From Lyngbya confervoides BDU141951 (GTDB lineage Bacteria; Cyanobacteriota; Cyanobacteriia; Thermosynechococcales; Thermosynechococcaceae): DNA of 40,989 bases. Below, one piece after another: positions 7,025 to 15,725 of this stretch. The notes under the pieces are model-generated. The model was not told where the DNA came from, searched no databases, and saw only the letters and a program-made list of their open reading frames with translations. A program made the position numbers and the translations under genes. The stretch spans positions 1-40,989 of the forward strand of contig NZ_JTHE03000056.1 in the NCBI RefSeq assembly GCF_000817775.3, written 5' to 3'. Each line of letters opens with the position of its first letter. Within the stretch, counting starts at the first letter, position 1.

Positions 7025-8515
7025 ATGATTGTTTTGCTCGGCAATATGCTTTTTCCCAGGCATGAGGCATTACCCCTGGCGGAACATGACATCTTCATGG
7101 CTGAAGATGCCCAATTTTGCAGGCGAATTCGCTATCACAAACACAAAATTATTCTGGTTTTGTCAGCGATGCGTCATCATCGCGATTGTCTGCGCTCTCA
7201 GGGGCACGTTGTTCACTATTGGGAGATCGATGAGACGTCTCCCGCCCTCTCCTACGAGGAAAAGCTCAGCCGGACTCTGGCTGAGCACCCTAGCGAAGCC
7301 ATTCATACCTATGTGGTGGAAGACCATGCCGTGAGATCGCGTCTAGAAGCATTTTGCAATCGCGAAGGCTTGAGGCTGATGACCCACGAAAGTCCCCTGT
7401 TTCTAACAACCCAGGCTCAGTTTCAGGAGTACCGAAAAGCCTATAAACGTTACGTTATGGTGGACTTCTATAAGCTTCAGCGGCGGCGGCTGAATATTTT
7501 GCTCACCGAGGACGGGCAGCCGGTGGGCGATCGCTGGAGCTTTGATGACCAAAACCGCGAGTCGCTGCCTGAGGACATTGCGATTCCAGGCATTAAGCCG
7601 CCCCAGCCGACGGTCCACGTGCAGGCGGTGTCGAGCTGGGTAGAAGCGCACCTGGGGGATCATCCGGGCCAGTCCCATAATTTCTGGTTGCCGGTGACTC
7701 GAGAGGGGGCCGTGGCCTGGATGGATCAGTTTTTCCAGGAGCGCTTTGCTCAGTTTGGTCCCTATGAAGATGCGCTCTCGACCCGAGATCCGTTTTTATT
7801 TCACTCGGTGCTTTCCCCCCTGATGAACTTGGGAATTCTCACCCCGCGGGAGGTGGTCCATGCTGCCCTCACCTATGGTGAACAGCACCAGATTCCGCTC
7901 AACTGCCTGGAGGGATTTATCCGGCAAATTATTGGCTGGCGTGAATATATTCGCGGCGTCTACCACGACCGGGGTGAAGATCAGCGGCAGTCCAATCATC
8001 TGGGCCACACCCGCCAGCTCACGCCGAGCTGGTACGAGGGCACCACGGGCCTAGATCCCGTTGACCAGGTAATTGGGCGGCTCCAGACGCGGGGTTGGGG
8101 ACACCACATTGAGCGGCTGATGGTGATGAGCAACGCCATGCTTCTGTGCGAGATTCATCCTCAACAGGTCTATCGCTGGTTTATGGAATTTTTTGTGGAC
8201 AGCGCCGATTGGGTGATGGTGCCCAATGTGTACGGTATGGGCCAGTTTGCTGAGGGTGGCGTGATGATGACCAAGCCCTACATTTGCGGATCAAACTACC
8301 TGCGCAAAATGGGGGACTATCCCCAGGGGGATTGGTGCACCATTTGGGACGGACTCTACTGGCGCTTTATCCATCGCCAGCGGGAGATGATTCAAAAAAA
8401 TCCCCGCATGTCTGTGATGGTGCGTTCCTTGGAGCGAATGAAGCCCGAAAAACGCGATCGCCTGTTTGACCTGGCAGAGCAGTTTCTCCAGACCCATACG
8501 GTGAATCTTGCTTGA
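7025..8515 (+). CDS. Cryptochrome/photolyase family protein (FeS-BCP/PhrB-like clade)
   Basis: A 496-aa protein of the bacterial (6-4) photolyase/CryPro (FeS-BCP) group, which repairs UV photoproducts or senses light with FAD. Characteristic features are the HKHKIILVLSAMRHH region near the N-terminus, LEGFIRQIIGWREYIRGVY (FAD-binding core) around 295-315, HHIERLMVMSNAMLL, and WVMVPNVYGMGQFAEGG. The four Fe-S cysteines of the family look mostly lost. The usual DYCxxC reads DYPQGDWC (431-438), and the earlier Cys before the AYAHHIQRLM-equivalent is absent. Cys438 may be the surviving fourth ligand and Cys421 is extra. The TGA stop lies inside an IS605 right end, so the last residues may differ from the ancestral C-terminus. 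Confidence 0.87.
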   Translation: MIVLLGNMLFPRHEALPLAEHDIFMAEDAQFCRRIRYHKHKIILVLSAMRHHRDCLRSQGHVVHYWEIDETSPALSYEEKLSRTLAEHPSEAIHTYVVEDHAVRSRLEAFCNREGLRLMTHESPLFLTTQAQFQEYRKAYKRYVMVDFYKLQRRRLNILLTEDGQPVGDRWSFDDQNRESLPEDIAIPGIKPPQPTVHVQAVSSWVEAHLGDHPGQSHNFWLPVTREGAVAWMDQFFQERFAQFGPYEDALSTRDPFLFHSVLSPLMNLGILTPREVVHAALTYGEQHQIPLNCLEGFIRQIIGWREYIRGVYHDRGEDQRQSNHLGHTRQLTPSWYEGTTGLDPVDQVIGRLQTRGWGHHIERLMVMSNAMLLCEIHPQQVYRWFMEFFVDSADWVMVPNVYGMGQFAEGGVMMTKPYICGSNYLRKMGDYPQGDWCTIWDGLYWRFIHRQREMIQKNPRMSVMVRSLERMKPEKRDRLFDLAEQFLQTHTVNLA

Positions 8516-8519
8516 CATC

Positions 8520-8551
8520 CTCTCTCTTTAACCTTTCAGGGACAGAGAGAG
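8520..8551. repeat. Inverted repeat (IS605 right-end hairpin, possible bidirectional terminator)
   Basis: CTCTCTCT at 8520-8527 pairs with AGAGAGAG at 8544-8551 around a 16-nt loop. It lies immediately after the photolyase stop. It could now work as a weak terminator between convergent genes, but there is no T-tract. Confidence 0.6.
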
Positions 8552-8790
8552 ATTCCCTGGGTCGCCCCAAAGATTTCCTGTTTCAGTGCCAGTTGACTAG
8601 AATTCATGACTGAACTCCCCGTCACCCCGACTCCACAGGCATTTCCTATTTGCCGTTGCCCACGGCTACAGATCACTTGCGCTGCTGCAACATCCCTCGG
8701 CTTAGTTGAGCCACAACTAGGGCACTGATGCACTCTCACGCTCAAGTCTTGTTTGACTGCGGCACCACAATCAGGACAGTCCTGACTCGT
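8536..8790 (-). pseudogene. tnpB: tnpB fragment (zinc-finger C-terminus)
   Basis: Only about 85 codons of a ~400-aa TnpB remain. Two CxxC pairs form the zinc ribbon, and RDVAAAQ keeps the third RuvC Asp. The two other catalytic acidic residues and the helix-turn-helix are gone. The frame happens to be open to an ATG at 8820, but that part is the aminopeptidase gene read in another frame. This 3' region of tnpB plus the right end is where the reRNA/omega-RNA scaffold is transcribed in active elements. Confidence 0.8.
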
Positions 8791-10132
8791 CCCTTGCAAT
8801 TTGTTCAATGAGCTTGACAATGGCGCGCATTCCCATCGCTTCGCCTCCCTCTGGGCGACCGGGGAGCGATCGCACGTTCCAAGCCATCACATCAATGTGA
8901 ATCCAGGGCGTCTCGGGTTTGATAAACTCCTGTAAAAAGAGGGCTGCGGTAATGGCCCCACCGTAGGATCCGCTGGAAATATTGGAAAGATCCGCCACCT
9001 TGCTCTCCAGTAGCGAACGATAGGGTTGATGTAAGGGCAGTTGCCACAGGGGATCATGGGTTTGTTCGCCACAGGCCAGCACCTGCCGGGCCAGGTCAGG
9101 TTGATTACAAAAACAAGCGGGGAGCTCACTCCCCAGAGCAACCCGCGCTGCGCCAGTGAGCGTAGCAAAATCTATCAGGAGATCCAGATCTTCAGAGACT
9201 GCCTCCCAGAGGGCATCTGCAAGCACAAGTCGGCCTTCAGCATCGGTATTGCCAACCTCGACGCTGAGGCCGCGCCGGGATTTGAGAACATCTAAGGGAC
9301 GCATGGCATTGCCAGCGACGCTGTTCTCAACTGCGGGAATGAGGACTCGCAGCGCCACCGGCAGGTTGAGTGCCATCACCATTTTGGCCACTCCCAGGAC
9401 GTGGGCTGCACCGCCCATATCCTTTTTCATCATCAGCATGCCCTGGGCCGGTTTGAGGTCAAGACCACCACTGTCGAAACAAACGCCTTTACCGACCAGG
9501 GTAACGCGAGGGTGGGATAAATTTCCCCAGCGCAAATCCAATAGCCGTGGAGCCTGGGCACTGGCCTGGCCAACGGCGTAGATCATGGGATAGTTCTGGG
9601 CCAATAAATCTGGGCCGGTCACGGTGCTTAGCTGGGCATCATGGGTTTGGGCCAGCTGACGAATTTCGGCTTCAAGCTGCTCTGGCCCCATGTCATTGGC
9701 CGGGGTGTTGATGAGATCCCGCACCAGTTGAGTGGCTTGGCTGGCCGCCTCTAGGTAGGCCAGATGGGAATGGTCGCAATTCATTAAAGTCGCCAAGGGA
9801 CGATCGTTTTCTCGATAGGTTGAGAACTGATACTGACCGAGCCTCCACCCCAGGCTGAGGGCGGTGGCCTCCTCCGGCGTCCAGTTTCCCGCTAGACGGT
9901 AGTGGTGGTTAGGGAGCTGGGCGGAGACGGCCCCCAGCACCCAAGGGGTCACCGTTCCCTCGTACCCTACCAGCACCTGCCTTAAGTGCCCCCCTTCCCC
10001 TGGAACCAGACAGAAGCTATCGGCTTGGGCTTGAAACCCTGTGGCTGTGGCCCAGGCTCTTACCTCTGGCGCCAGGGTTTCGATCTGTTGGGCCGTGACA
10101 AGGTGAATGGGAATGGGAGGCAAGGAGGTCAT
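8771..10132 (-). CDS. Leucyl aminopeptidase family (M17) metallopeptidase
   Basis: A cytosolic M17 aminopeptidase of about 453 aa that removes N-terminal residues from peptides using two metal ions. Metal and catalytic motifs are present: VGKGVCFDSGGLDLKP (first Lys and Asp), MMKKDMGGAA, and NTDAEGRLVLADAL (Asp, Glu and the catalytic Arg). It is closer to the shorter PepB-like branch than to classical PepA. The start is ATG 10132, with GGAGG-type bases just upstream; a longer frame would run into gcvP. It follows gcvP by 14 bp, so the two are probably co-transcribed. The last codons (RDESGLS and the stop) are read from the tnpB remnant, so the C-terminus has been replaced. Confidence 0.9.
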   Translation of the reverse strand: MTSLPPIPIHLVTAQQIETLAPEVRAWATATGFQAQADSFCLVPGEGGHLRQVLVGYEGTVTPWVLGAVSAQLPNHHYRLAGNWTPEEATALSLGWRLGQYQFSTYRENDRPLATLMNCDHSHLAYLEAASQATQLVRDLINTPANDMGPEQLEAEIRQLAQTHDAQLSTVTGPDLLAQNYPMIYAVGQASAQAPRLLDLRWGNLSHPRVTLVGKGVCFDSGGLDLKPAQGMLMMKKDMGGAAHVLGVAKMVMALNLPVALRVLIPAVENSVAGNAMRPLDVLKSRRGLSVEVGNTDAEGRLVLADALWEAVSEDLDLLIDFATLTGAARVALGSELPACFCNQPDLARQVLACGEQTHDPLWQLPLHQPYRSLLESKVADLSNISSGSYGGAITAALFLQEFIKPETPWIHIDVMAWNVRSLPGRPEGGEAMGMRAIVKLIEQIARDESGLS

Positions 10133-10146
10133 AAACTGCCGGAATA

Positions 10147-13100
10147 TCAGTCTTGGTAAGCATCGAGGGGGAGGCAGGTGCAAACTAAGTTGCGATCGCC
10201 GTAAGCGCTATTAATGCGGCTCACTGCGGGCCAGAATTTCGCCTCTCGGGTCCAGGGAGCCGGGTAGGCGGCCTTTTCACGGGCGTAGGGCCGGGACCAG
10301 TCATCTGCCATGACCACTTGGGCAGTGTGCGGCGCATGTTTGAGAACGTTGTCCTTGAGATCCGCTTGTCCGGTTTCCACCTCCGCGATTTCAGCGCGAA
10401 TGGCAATCATGGCGTCGCAGAAGCGATCCAGTTCCACCAAGGATTCACTTTCCGTTGGCTCAATCATCACGGTTCCTGGGACTGGCCAGGAGACGGTGGG
10501 CGCGTGGAACCCATAGTCCATCAACCGTTTGGCAATATCTTCAACCTCAATGCCAGCGGTTTTCTTGAACTGACGCAAGTCCAAAATGCATTCATGGGCC
10601 ACCCATCCAGATTCGCCCTTGAATAGGACTGGGTAGTAGGGATCAAGCCGTTTGGCCATGTAATTGGCATTGAGAATGGCAACCTTGGTGGCTTGAGTGA
10701 CGCCCGTTCCTCCCATCATGGCAATGTAAACCCAGGAAATAGTCAGAATGCTAGCGCTGCCCCAGGGCGCAGCGGAGATGGGCCCAATGCCCTCCTTGCC
10801 GCCCACAGCAACCTGAGGATGGGACGGTAAAAACGGAGCCAGGTGAGCCTGGACACCAATCGGTCCCATGCCAGGGCCACCGCCCCCGTGGGGAATACAA
10901 AAGGTTTTGTGGAGATTCAGATGACACACATCGGCGCCGATCTCACCGGGTCGGCAAAGACCCACCTGAGCATTGAGGTTGGCACCATCCATGTAAACCT
11001 GACCCCCGTTGCCATGGACAATCTCGCAAATTTCCCGGATGCTGGCTTCAAAGACCCCGTGGGTTGAAGGGTAGGTGACCATGAGGGCCGCCAAATGCTC
11101 TCGATGGGCCTCGGCTTTTTTCCGCAGATCGGCCAGGTCAATGTTGCCCTGACTATCGCAGCCAACCACAACCACGTTCATGCCTGCCATCACGGCACTG
11201 GCGGGGTTGGTCCCGTGGGCGGAGTCGGGGATCAGACAAACATTGCGATGGCCGTCGCCGCGGCTGTGGTGATATTGGCGAATCACCAGCAGTCCGGCAT
11301 ATTCTCCCTGAGATCCGGCATTGGGCTGCAGAGAAATGCCGGCAAACCCGGTGATTTCCGCCAACATGGTCTCGAGCTGCTGAAATAGAATCTGATAGCC
11401 CTGGGCCTGCTCTAGTGGCACAAAGGGATGCAGCTGGCTAAACTCAGGCCAGGTCACGGGCAGCATTTCCGTGGTGGCATTCAGCTTCATGGTGCAGGAC
11501 CCCAGGGGAATCATGGAGGTGGTCAGGGAGAGATCCTTGGCCTGAAGGCGATGTAAATAGCGCAACAGATCCGTTTCAGAGTGATAGCTGTTAAACACGG
11601 GCTGATCTAGGATCGTCCCGCTTCGGGCCAAGGGGATATTCTGCTCCCCTAAGGTGGCGGCCCATTCTTTCAGGGGCAGTGCTTCACTTCTCTCTGGGGC
11701 AATGACCGCTAAAATCTCCTGAATATCTTCAAAGGTTGTGGTTTCATCCAAGGAGATGCCCAGGGTTTGATTCCCCTCGTAGCGAAAGTTAATCCGGGCG
11801 GCCAGTGCGCGCGATCGCACTGCATTTAGCTCCTGGGCAGGTAGCTGCAGCTGTAGGGTATCAAAAAAACTGCGGGTCCGCAGATCCAGCCCAAGCTGCT
11901 GTAGAGCGCTTGCCAGGACTTGGGTGAGCCGATGAACTCTCAGTGCAATTCGGCGCAGGCCTTGGGGGCCGTGGTACACCGCATAGGTACTGGCCATGAC
12001 TGCCAGGAGGACTTGCGCGGTACAAATATTACTGGTCGCCTTATCTCGCCTGATGTGTTGCTCTCGGGTTTGGAGGGCCAGACGCAGGGCTGGCTTGCCC
12101 TGGGCATCGTGGGACACTCCGACAATCCGGCCCGGTAGCTGGCGCTTAAACTGGTTTTGGGTGGCAAAGAAAGCCGCATGGGGGCCGCCATAGCCCAGGG
12201 GAACGCCGAACCGCTGGCTGTTGCCCACCACCACATCGGCCCCGAATTCCCCTGGGGGCTTGAGGAGGACCAAGCTCAGCAAATCTGCAGCAACAGTCAC
12301 CAAGGCTTGGTGATGATGGGCTTGGTCAATAAAGTCTTGGTAGTCGTAAACTTCGCCATTGGTCGCAGGATACTGAACCAGGGCACCAAAGGTTGGCACC
12401 GATGCAAAATCATAGGTTTGGTGGTCGCCCACAACGACTTCAATCCCCAGAGGAATCGCTCGGTTCTTGACCACTGCGATGGTTTGAGGATGGCAAAGCT
12501 CAGAAACAAAGTAGGTCTGATCAGTCTTTTGACGCTGTTGAGCATAGCTCAAGGCCATAGCCTCCGCTGCGGCAGTGCCTTCATCCAAAAGGGAGGCATT
12601 GGCGATTTCCATCCCGGTGAGTTCAGTAATGAGGGTTTGGAAGTTTAGCAGAGCTTCGAGACGACCCTGGGCAATTTCGGCTTGATAGGGTGTGTACTGG
12701 GTGTACCATCCCGGATTTTCTAAAATGTTGCGCTGGATAACGGCTGGCGTAATACAGGCGGAATAGCCCATGCCAATGTAGGAGCGAAAAATTTGATTTT
12801 GAGCCGCGATCGCCTTGAGATCCTCAATGACCTGGGCTTCCGATCTCGGCCCAGAAAGTTGGAGGGTTGCCTGGGAGCGAATCGATTGGGGAACGGCCTG
12901 CTCGATCAACGCTTCAAGATGAGGTAAATCAAGGGTCTGGAGCATGATTTCCTGATCCTTAACCGTGGGGCCAATGTGCCGATCTGCAAAGCACTCTGGA
13001 GCATACCAGCTTGGTAGATCCGATTCAGAAATGGACGGAGAGGCGGGGAGAGGGTCGGCCTGATCGCGCTTCAAACGGGCCTGATCGTCCTCTAGCGGCG

Positions 13101-13227
13101 GTTCTTGGGCATGCCCTGCTGCCAGGTTCGCGTGAGTTTCGTTCGGGGCAGTTTCAGGTGAGGTAACTTCGTGCAAGGAGGGCATAAGATTTTGAAGTTC
13201 CATAGGATTAGGGCGAGCCAGGCTCAC
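10147..13227 (-). CDS. gcvP: Glycine dehydrogenase (decarboxylating), P protein
   Basis: The PLP-dependent P protein of the glycine cleavage system. It decarboxylates glycine and passes the aminomethyl group to lipoyl-GcvH, which is central to cyanobacterial photorespiration. This is the fused homodimeric form. The N-terminal half starts at FADRHIGP (about residue 80). The PLP Lys is in [18 protein letters not shown] in the second half, and the C-terminus has APHTAQVV and YAREKAAYP. About 60 extra Pro/Glu/Asp-rich residues precede the conserved start, with no ribosome-binding site or Met that would remove most of them. GTG 13227 follows AAGGA; ATG 13203 is an alternative. gcvH and gcvT are not here. 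It is upstream of the M17 peptidase. Confidence 0.95.
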   Translation of the reverse strand: MSLARPNPMELQNLMPSLHEVTSPETAPNETHANLAAGHAQEPPLEDDQARLKRDQADPLPASPSISESDLPSWYAPECFADRHIGPTVKDQEIMLQTLDLPHLEALIEQAVPQSIRSQATLQLSGPRSEAQVIEDLKAIAAQNQIFRSYIGMGYSACITPAVIQRNILENPGWYTQYTPYQAEIAQGRLEALLNFQTLITELTGMEIANASLLDEGTAAAEAMALSYAQQRQKTDQTYFVSELCHPQTIAVVKNRAIPLGIEVVVGDHQTYDFASVPTFGALVQYPATNGEVYDYQDFIDQAHHHQALVTVAADLLSLVLLKPPGEFGADVVVGNSQRFGVPLGYGGPHAAFFATQNQFKRQLPGRIVGVSHDAQGKPALRLALQTREQHIRRDKATSNICTAQVLLAVMASTYAVYHGPQGLRRIALRVHRLTQVLASALQQLGLDLRTRSFFDTLQLQLPAQELNAVRSRALAARINFRYEGNQTLGISLDETTTFEDIQEILAVIAPERSEALPLKEWAATLGEQNIPLARSGTILDQPVFNSYHSETDLLRYLHRLQAKDLSLTTSMIPLGSCTMKLNATTEMLPVTWPEFSQLHPFVPLEQAQGYQILFQQLETMLAEITGFAGISLQPNAGSQGEYAGLLVIRQYHHSRGDGHRNVCLIPDSAHGTNPASAVMAGMNVVVVGCDSQGNIDLADLRKKAEAHREHLAALMVTYPSTHGVFEASIREICEIVHGNGGQVYMDGANLNAQVGLCRPGEIGADVCHLNLHKTFCIPHGGGGPGMGPIGVQAHLAPFLPSHPQVAVGGKEGIGPISAAPWGSASILTISWVYIAMMGGTGVTQATKVAILNANYMAKRLDPYYPVLFKGESGWVAHECILDLRQFKKTAGIEVEDIAKRLMDYGFHAPTVSWPVPGTVMIEPTESESLVELDRFCDAMIAIRAEIAEVETGQADLKDNVLKHAPHTAQVVMADDWSRPYAREKAAYPAPWTREAKFWPAVSRINSAYGDRNLVCTCLPLDAYQD

Positions 13228-13269
13228 GTTCCTTAAAGTTTCTTATAGTAAATACTGGTTAAGATAACA

Positions 13270-13292
13270 CCTCCCCCACAGGTGGGGGAAGG
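13270..13292. repeat. C/G-rich hairpin in the gcvP/DUF427 divergent region
   Basis: CCCCCA at 13273-13278 pairs with TGGGGG at 13283-13288 around a CAGG loop, with partial extension outside. It lies between two divergent starts in a 95-bp gap, and there is no T-tract. It may be a leader structure or operator. The role is unknown. Confidence 0.35.
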
Positions 13293-13322
13293 TACACGAA
13301 ATCAATCAGACGAGATCAGGAT

Positions 13323-13610
13323 GTGACTATGACTCAAGCGGTTTGGAAGGGTGCGGTGCTTGCCGAAAGCGATCGCTGCATTGAGGTTGAGGGAAATGCC
13401 TATTTCCCTCCTGAGGATGTTAACCAGGACTATTTAAAGCCTAGCGATACCCATACCACCTGTTCCTGGAAGGGTGTTGCCAGCTATTACACTCTGGAGG
13501 TAGAGGGAGCGGTGAATCCAGATGCGGCCTGGTTCTACCCCGAGCCAAAGCAGGCTGCCAATCAGATCAAGGGCTACATTGCTTTTTGGAAGGGCGTTCA
13601 GGTGAGCTAG
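13323..13610 (+). CDS. DUF427 domain protein
   Basis: A 95-aa DUF427 protein that fills the whole domain. Family hallmarks include AVWKGAVLAES, the YFPPEDV segment, THTTCSWKGVASYYTL and the C-terminal KGYIAFWKGVQV. DUF427 members are small beta-rich proteins of unknown function, widespread in cyanobacteria and actinobacteria. GTG 13323 and ATG 13329 are both possible starts, and neither has a clear ribosome-binding site. Its TAG stop shares the CTAG at 13607-13610 with the convergent gene. Confidence 0.9.
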   Translation: MTMTQAVWKGAVLAESDRCIEVEGNAYFPPEDVNQDYLKPSDTHTTCSWKGVASYYTLEVEGAVNPDAAWFYPEPKQAANQIKGYIAFWKGVQVS

Positions 13611-14128
13611 TTGGCTTGTTCCGATGGGGGAGTGACGGAAGAAGACTTTAAGCCCATTTGAGCTTCTAAGGCTTCAAGTCGCTCCCGCAGATTCTTAATC
13701 AGTCCAGAATGGCTGAGATGGATGGCTGCCACTTGGCCCCGCAACTGGTCGTAGTAGCTCGGTCCCTGTTGTCGTAGTTCAATCACCTCCCGGGATAGAG
13801 CCAGTAACTGTTGCTCTATGGCTTGTAGTTGGGTCGGCGGGAGGGGGGATTCTAGATGGGAGAGGGAAGGATTCCCATGGGGGACCGACCGCTCTGGTAA
13901 GGGAGCGCTGGTCTTCAGGGGAGGGGAATCGCTTAAATCCAGGGTATCGCTGCTGCGGTGTTGGGACTCTAGAGCTTGGGTCAGGGCTTGATCCTGATTC
14001 AGCAGCGCCGCAGTTAAAATCGCCAGAGCAGCAGCGTTCAAACTACTGAGCTGACGACTGTGCTGGAAAGTTTGCAATCGCTCGATCAGGTCTGGGGAAA
14101 GATGGAGGGTAAGAGTGGATGAATTCAT
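13607..14128 (-). CDS. Hypothetical protein with a C-terminal coiled coil
   Basis: A 173-aa protein I do not recognise by name. The N-terminus (about 1-50: TLTLHLSPDLIERLQTFQ, then an Ala/Leu-rich helix) resembles ribbon-helix-helix or antitoxin-like DNA-binding starts, but this is only a resemblance. A Ser/Pro-rich middle (about 55-95) leads to a long amphipathic helix (about 100-165, QLQAIEQQLLALSREVIELRQQ) likely to form a coiled coil. It lies 33 bp downstream of the porin gene on the same strand, so the two may be co-transcribed. Its stop overlaps that of the DUF427 gene. Confidence 0.6.
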   Translation of the reverse strand: MNSSTLTLHLSPDLIERLQTFQHSRQLSSLNAAALAILTAALLNQDQALTQALESQHRSSDTLDLSDSPPLKTSAPLPERSVPHGNPSLSHLESPLPPTQLQAIEQQLLALSREVIELRQQGPSYYDQLRGQVAAIHLSHSGLIKNLRERLEALEAQMGLKSSSVTPPSEQAN

Positions 14129-14161
14129 GCGGGCTATGGGTGCTGACGGTTTGCTGGGTCC

Positions 14162-15694
14162 TCAATACAGAAAGGTTAATCTCAGAAATCCCTGCACAAG
14201 GCTGGGCTGATCTGCGCGGTTGTTGGGATTAAAAATGGTCATTAGTGTCGGCGTTAGGTACAGATTGGCGCTGAGGGGAATTCGATAAAATGCCTCTAAA
14301 TTGGTTTGAGCCCGCGGGAGGATGCCGGGGGCAGGCCGGAGATTTGTAATAAAGGGTTGACTGATGGCGGCTGAAAAAAGCGATCGCTCAATGCCTAAAT
14401 CCTGTACCGCAACGCCAGCTTGAAAAAGCTGGGCCCGGAATGATCCTGCATCGCCATCGCCAAAGGGAAGGGGATTAATGCCAGGATCTGCGATCGCCCA
14501 GGCATGACCATAGCGACCAAACAGCCCCACCTTGCCGAGGAGAACCTCCGCATTAACCCCCAGCACATCTTGTTCAATTCCGGAGCTGTCTGAGTGGGTG
14601 TATTGCAGTCGAAGGGTGAGGCTATTGCTGGAACTCCATCGCTCTGAGAATTCTAGTTCGGCGCTGCCCTGGTAAGGGGGGGCGAATAACCCCCCCGAGG
14701 CGTTGGGGGAGGACGACCCGGCCTCTCCCCCCCTGCGCGCGATGTAAACCCCCCGCACCGACACCGGACCTTGATTAATCCTCCAGTCAAACCCTGCCCC
14801 TGCTCCGCCGAGCAACCGAATCGAATAGGGGGTAAGGAGCAAGTTATTGACCATGGACCATGAATTGTAGGTGTTGATCGGATGGGTGAAGCTGTTGGTA
14901 TCGATAATATCGGTGGGATAAAACTTGGACCCAACGGTAATCGAAAGATCACGAGTTGCCGGGAATTGGTAGGACAGGCGATAGAGACTGAATGAGTTGG
15001 GAATGAGCGACCAGACTGTACGGCTGGGGGGAAAAAAGGTATCAATCCCGCGGTTGCTCGGAGAATTTCCAAGCTGGCTTTGACTGAAAAATTCCTGGGC
15101 CTGATTGCTGCTGTAGAGGGTGGTCTTTAAAACGTCTCGACCGCTAAAGCTCGTATTGAGGGAGAAAAAGACAGCGCCTAGGGCCGAGGTTTGGGACTGG
15201 GTTGGCGTAGAACGATCTAGGGAGCGAATGAAGGCCGGTCTTGGGGTGAGGCTATCCCCGGTTTTCAATCCAAGAATGGTCAGGGAGGTGAGTTTGGTGG
15301 TGGTGGAAAACTGCTGATCTTCCAGGAGGGCTAGTTGTGCGGATAGGGCAGCAACCCGTTCAGAAATGATCTGGGTTTCCGCTGGGATGTGAGCATGGGG
15401 ATTACTGCTGGAAATTGGGTCAAGCGGGGGGGCGGCCCCCGATTGTTCCAGGCAGGCCCGTAGGGTTTCGACTAAGGTCCAGCGGCTATTCTCTGGGCCT
15501 GTCTGCGGGGTGGAGGGTTCCGCACAGGGAGGGGGCGGAGCCTGGGAGGCTGGGGGTGGTCCTGCGGTGCCCTCCTCAGGCGGATAGGTGATCTCCATGG
15601 GAAGGAAGGGTGTTGCCCTGGCCCCGGTTGTCAGAAAGAGGCTTGGAAACACTAGCCCCAACATTTTCAGCCGCCGTTGAGTCAATAAGCCCAT
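14162..15694 (-). CDS. Cyanobacterial outer-membrane porin with degenerate SLH domain
   Basis: A beta-barrel porin of about 510 aa related to cyanobacterial SomA/iron-uptake porins (OprB-like). A signal peptide covers residues 1 to about 27. The start ATG 15694 follows AAGGA; the open frame runs further upstream into the neighbouring gene. The hallmark is a short coiled coil (about 105-130) ending in QFSTTTKL, directly before the barrel. The usual N-terminal SLH domain that anchors these porins to peptidoglycan is nearly gone. A Pro-rich stretch replaces most of it, and only SRWTLVETLRACLEQ (about 68-82) recalls the SLH end. The barrel ends in FLRLTFLY with a terminal aromatic residue, as outer-membrane proteins do. 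Confidence 0.82.
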   Translation of the reverse strand: MGLLTQRRLKMLGLVFPSLFLTTGARATPFLPMEITYPPEEGTAGPPPASQAPPPPCAEPSTPQTGPENSRWTLVETLRACLEQSGAAPPLDPISSSNPHAHIPAETQIISERVAALSAQLALLEDQQFSTTTKLTSLTILGLKTGDSLTPRPAFIRSLDRSTPTQSQTSALGAVFFSLNTSFSGRDVLKTTLYSSNQAQEFFSQSQLGNSPSNRGIDTFFPPSRTVWSLIPNSFSLYRLSYQFPATRDLSITVGSKFYPTDIIDTNSFTHPINTYNSWSMVNNLLLTPYSIRLLGGAGAGFDWRINQGPVSVRGVYIARRGGEAGSSSPNASGGLFAPPYQGSAELEFSERWSSSNSLTLRLQYTHSDSSGIEQDVLGVNAEVLLGKVGLFGRYGHAWAIADPGINPLPFGDGDAGSFRAQLFQAGVAVQDLGIERSLFSAAISQPFITNLRPAPGILPRAQTNLEAFYRIPLSANLYLTPTLMTIFNPNNRADQPSLVQGFLRLTFLY

Positions 15695-15725
15695 TTTGAT
15701 TTTTCCTTCACACCCTCGACCTGTT

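Larger units (their letters stand above)
8512..8790 (-). mobile_element. Remnant of an IS200/IS605-family element: 3' end of tnpB plus right end
   Basis: The minus strand encodes the C-terminal zinc-finger and RuvC-III part of TnpB: TSQDCPDCG, then CPSCGSTKPRDVAAAQ. An altered tail follows. Beyond it lies the subterminal hairpin CTCTCTCT (8520-8527)/AGAGAGAG (8544-8551), flanked on + by TTGACATC and GATTCC. This is the arrangement I know from cyanobacterial IS605 right ends. No tnpA, tnpB start or left end is present, so the element is dead. It sits exactly between two convergent genes and provides the stop codon of each. Confidence 0.8.

Noticed and set aside
8512-8790. An active TnpB/IS605 element with functional guide RNA
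   Set aside because: Most of tnpB, any tnpA and the left end are missing. Only scaffold-region expression could remain, and it is untested.
8536-8820. A 94-aa ORF as an intact zinc-finger gene
   Set aside because: Only the TnpB C-terminus is recognisable. The first codons are the M17 gene in another frame.
12157-12648. A 163-aa + strand ORF inside gcvP
   Set aside because: It is antisense to a highly conserved enzyme and has no motif or start signal.
13228-13322. A glycine riboswitch upstream of gcvP
   Set aside because: Only about 95 bp separate the divergent starts, and the tandem-aptamer architecture is not visible; only a short C/G hairpin is present.
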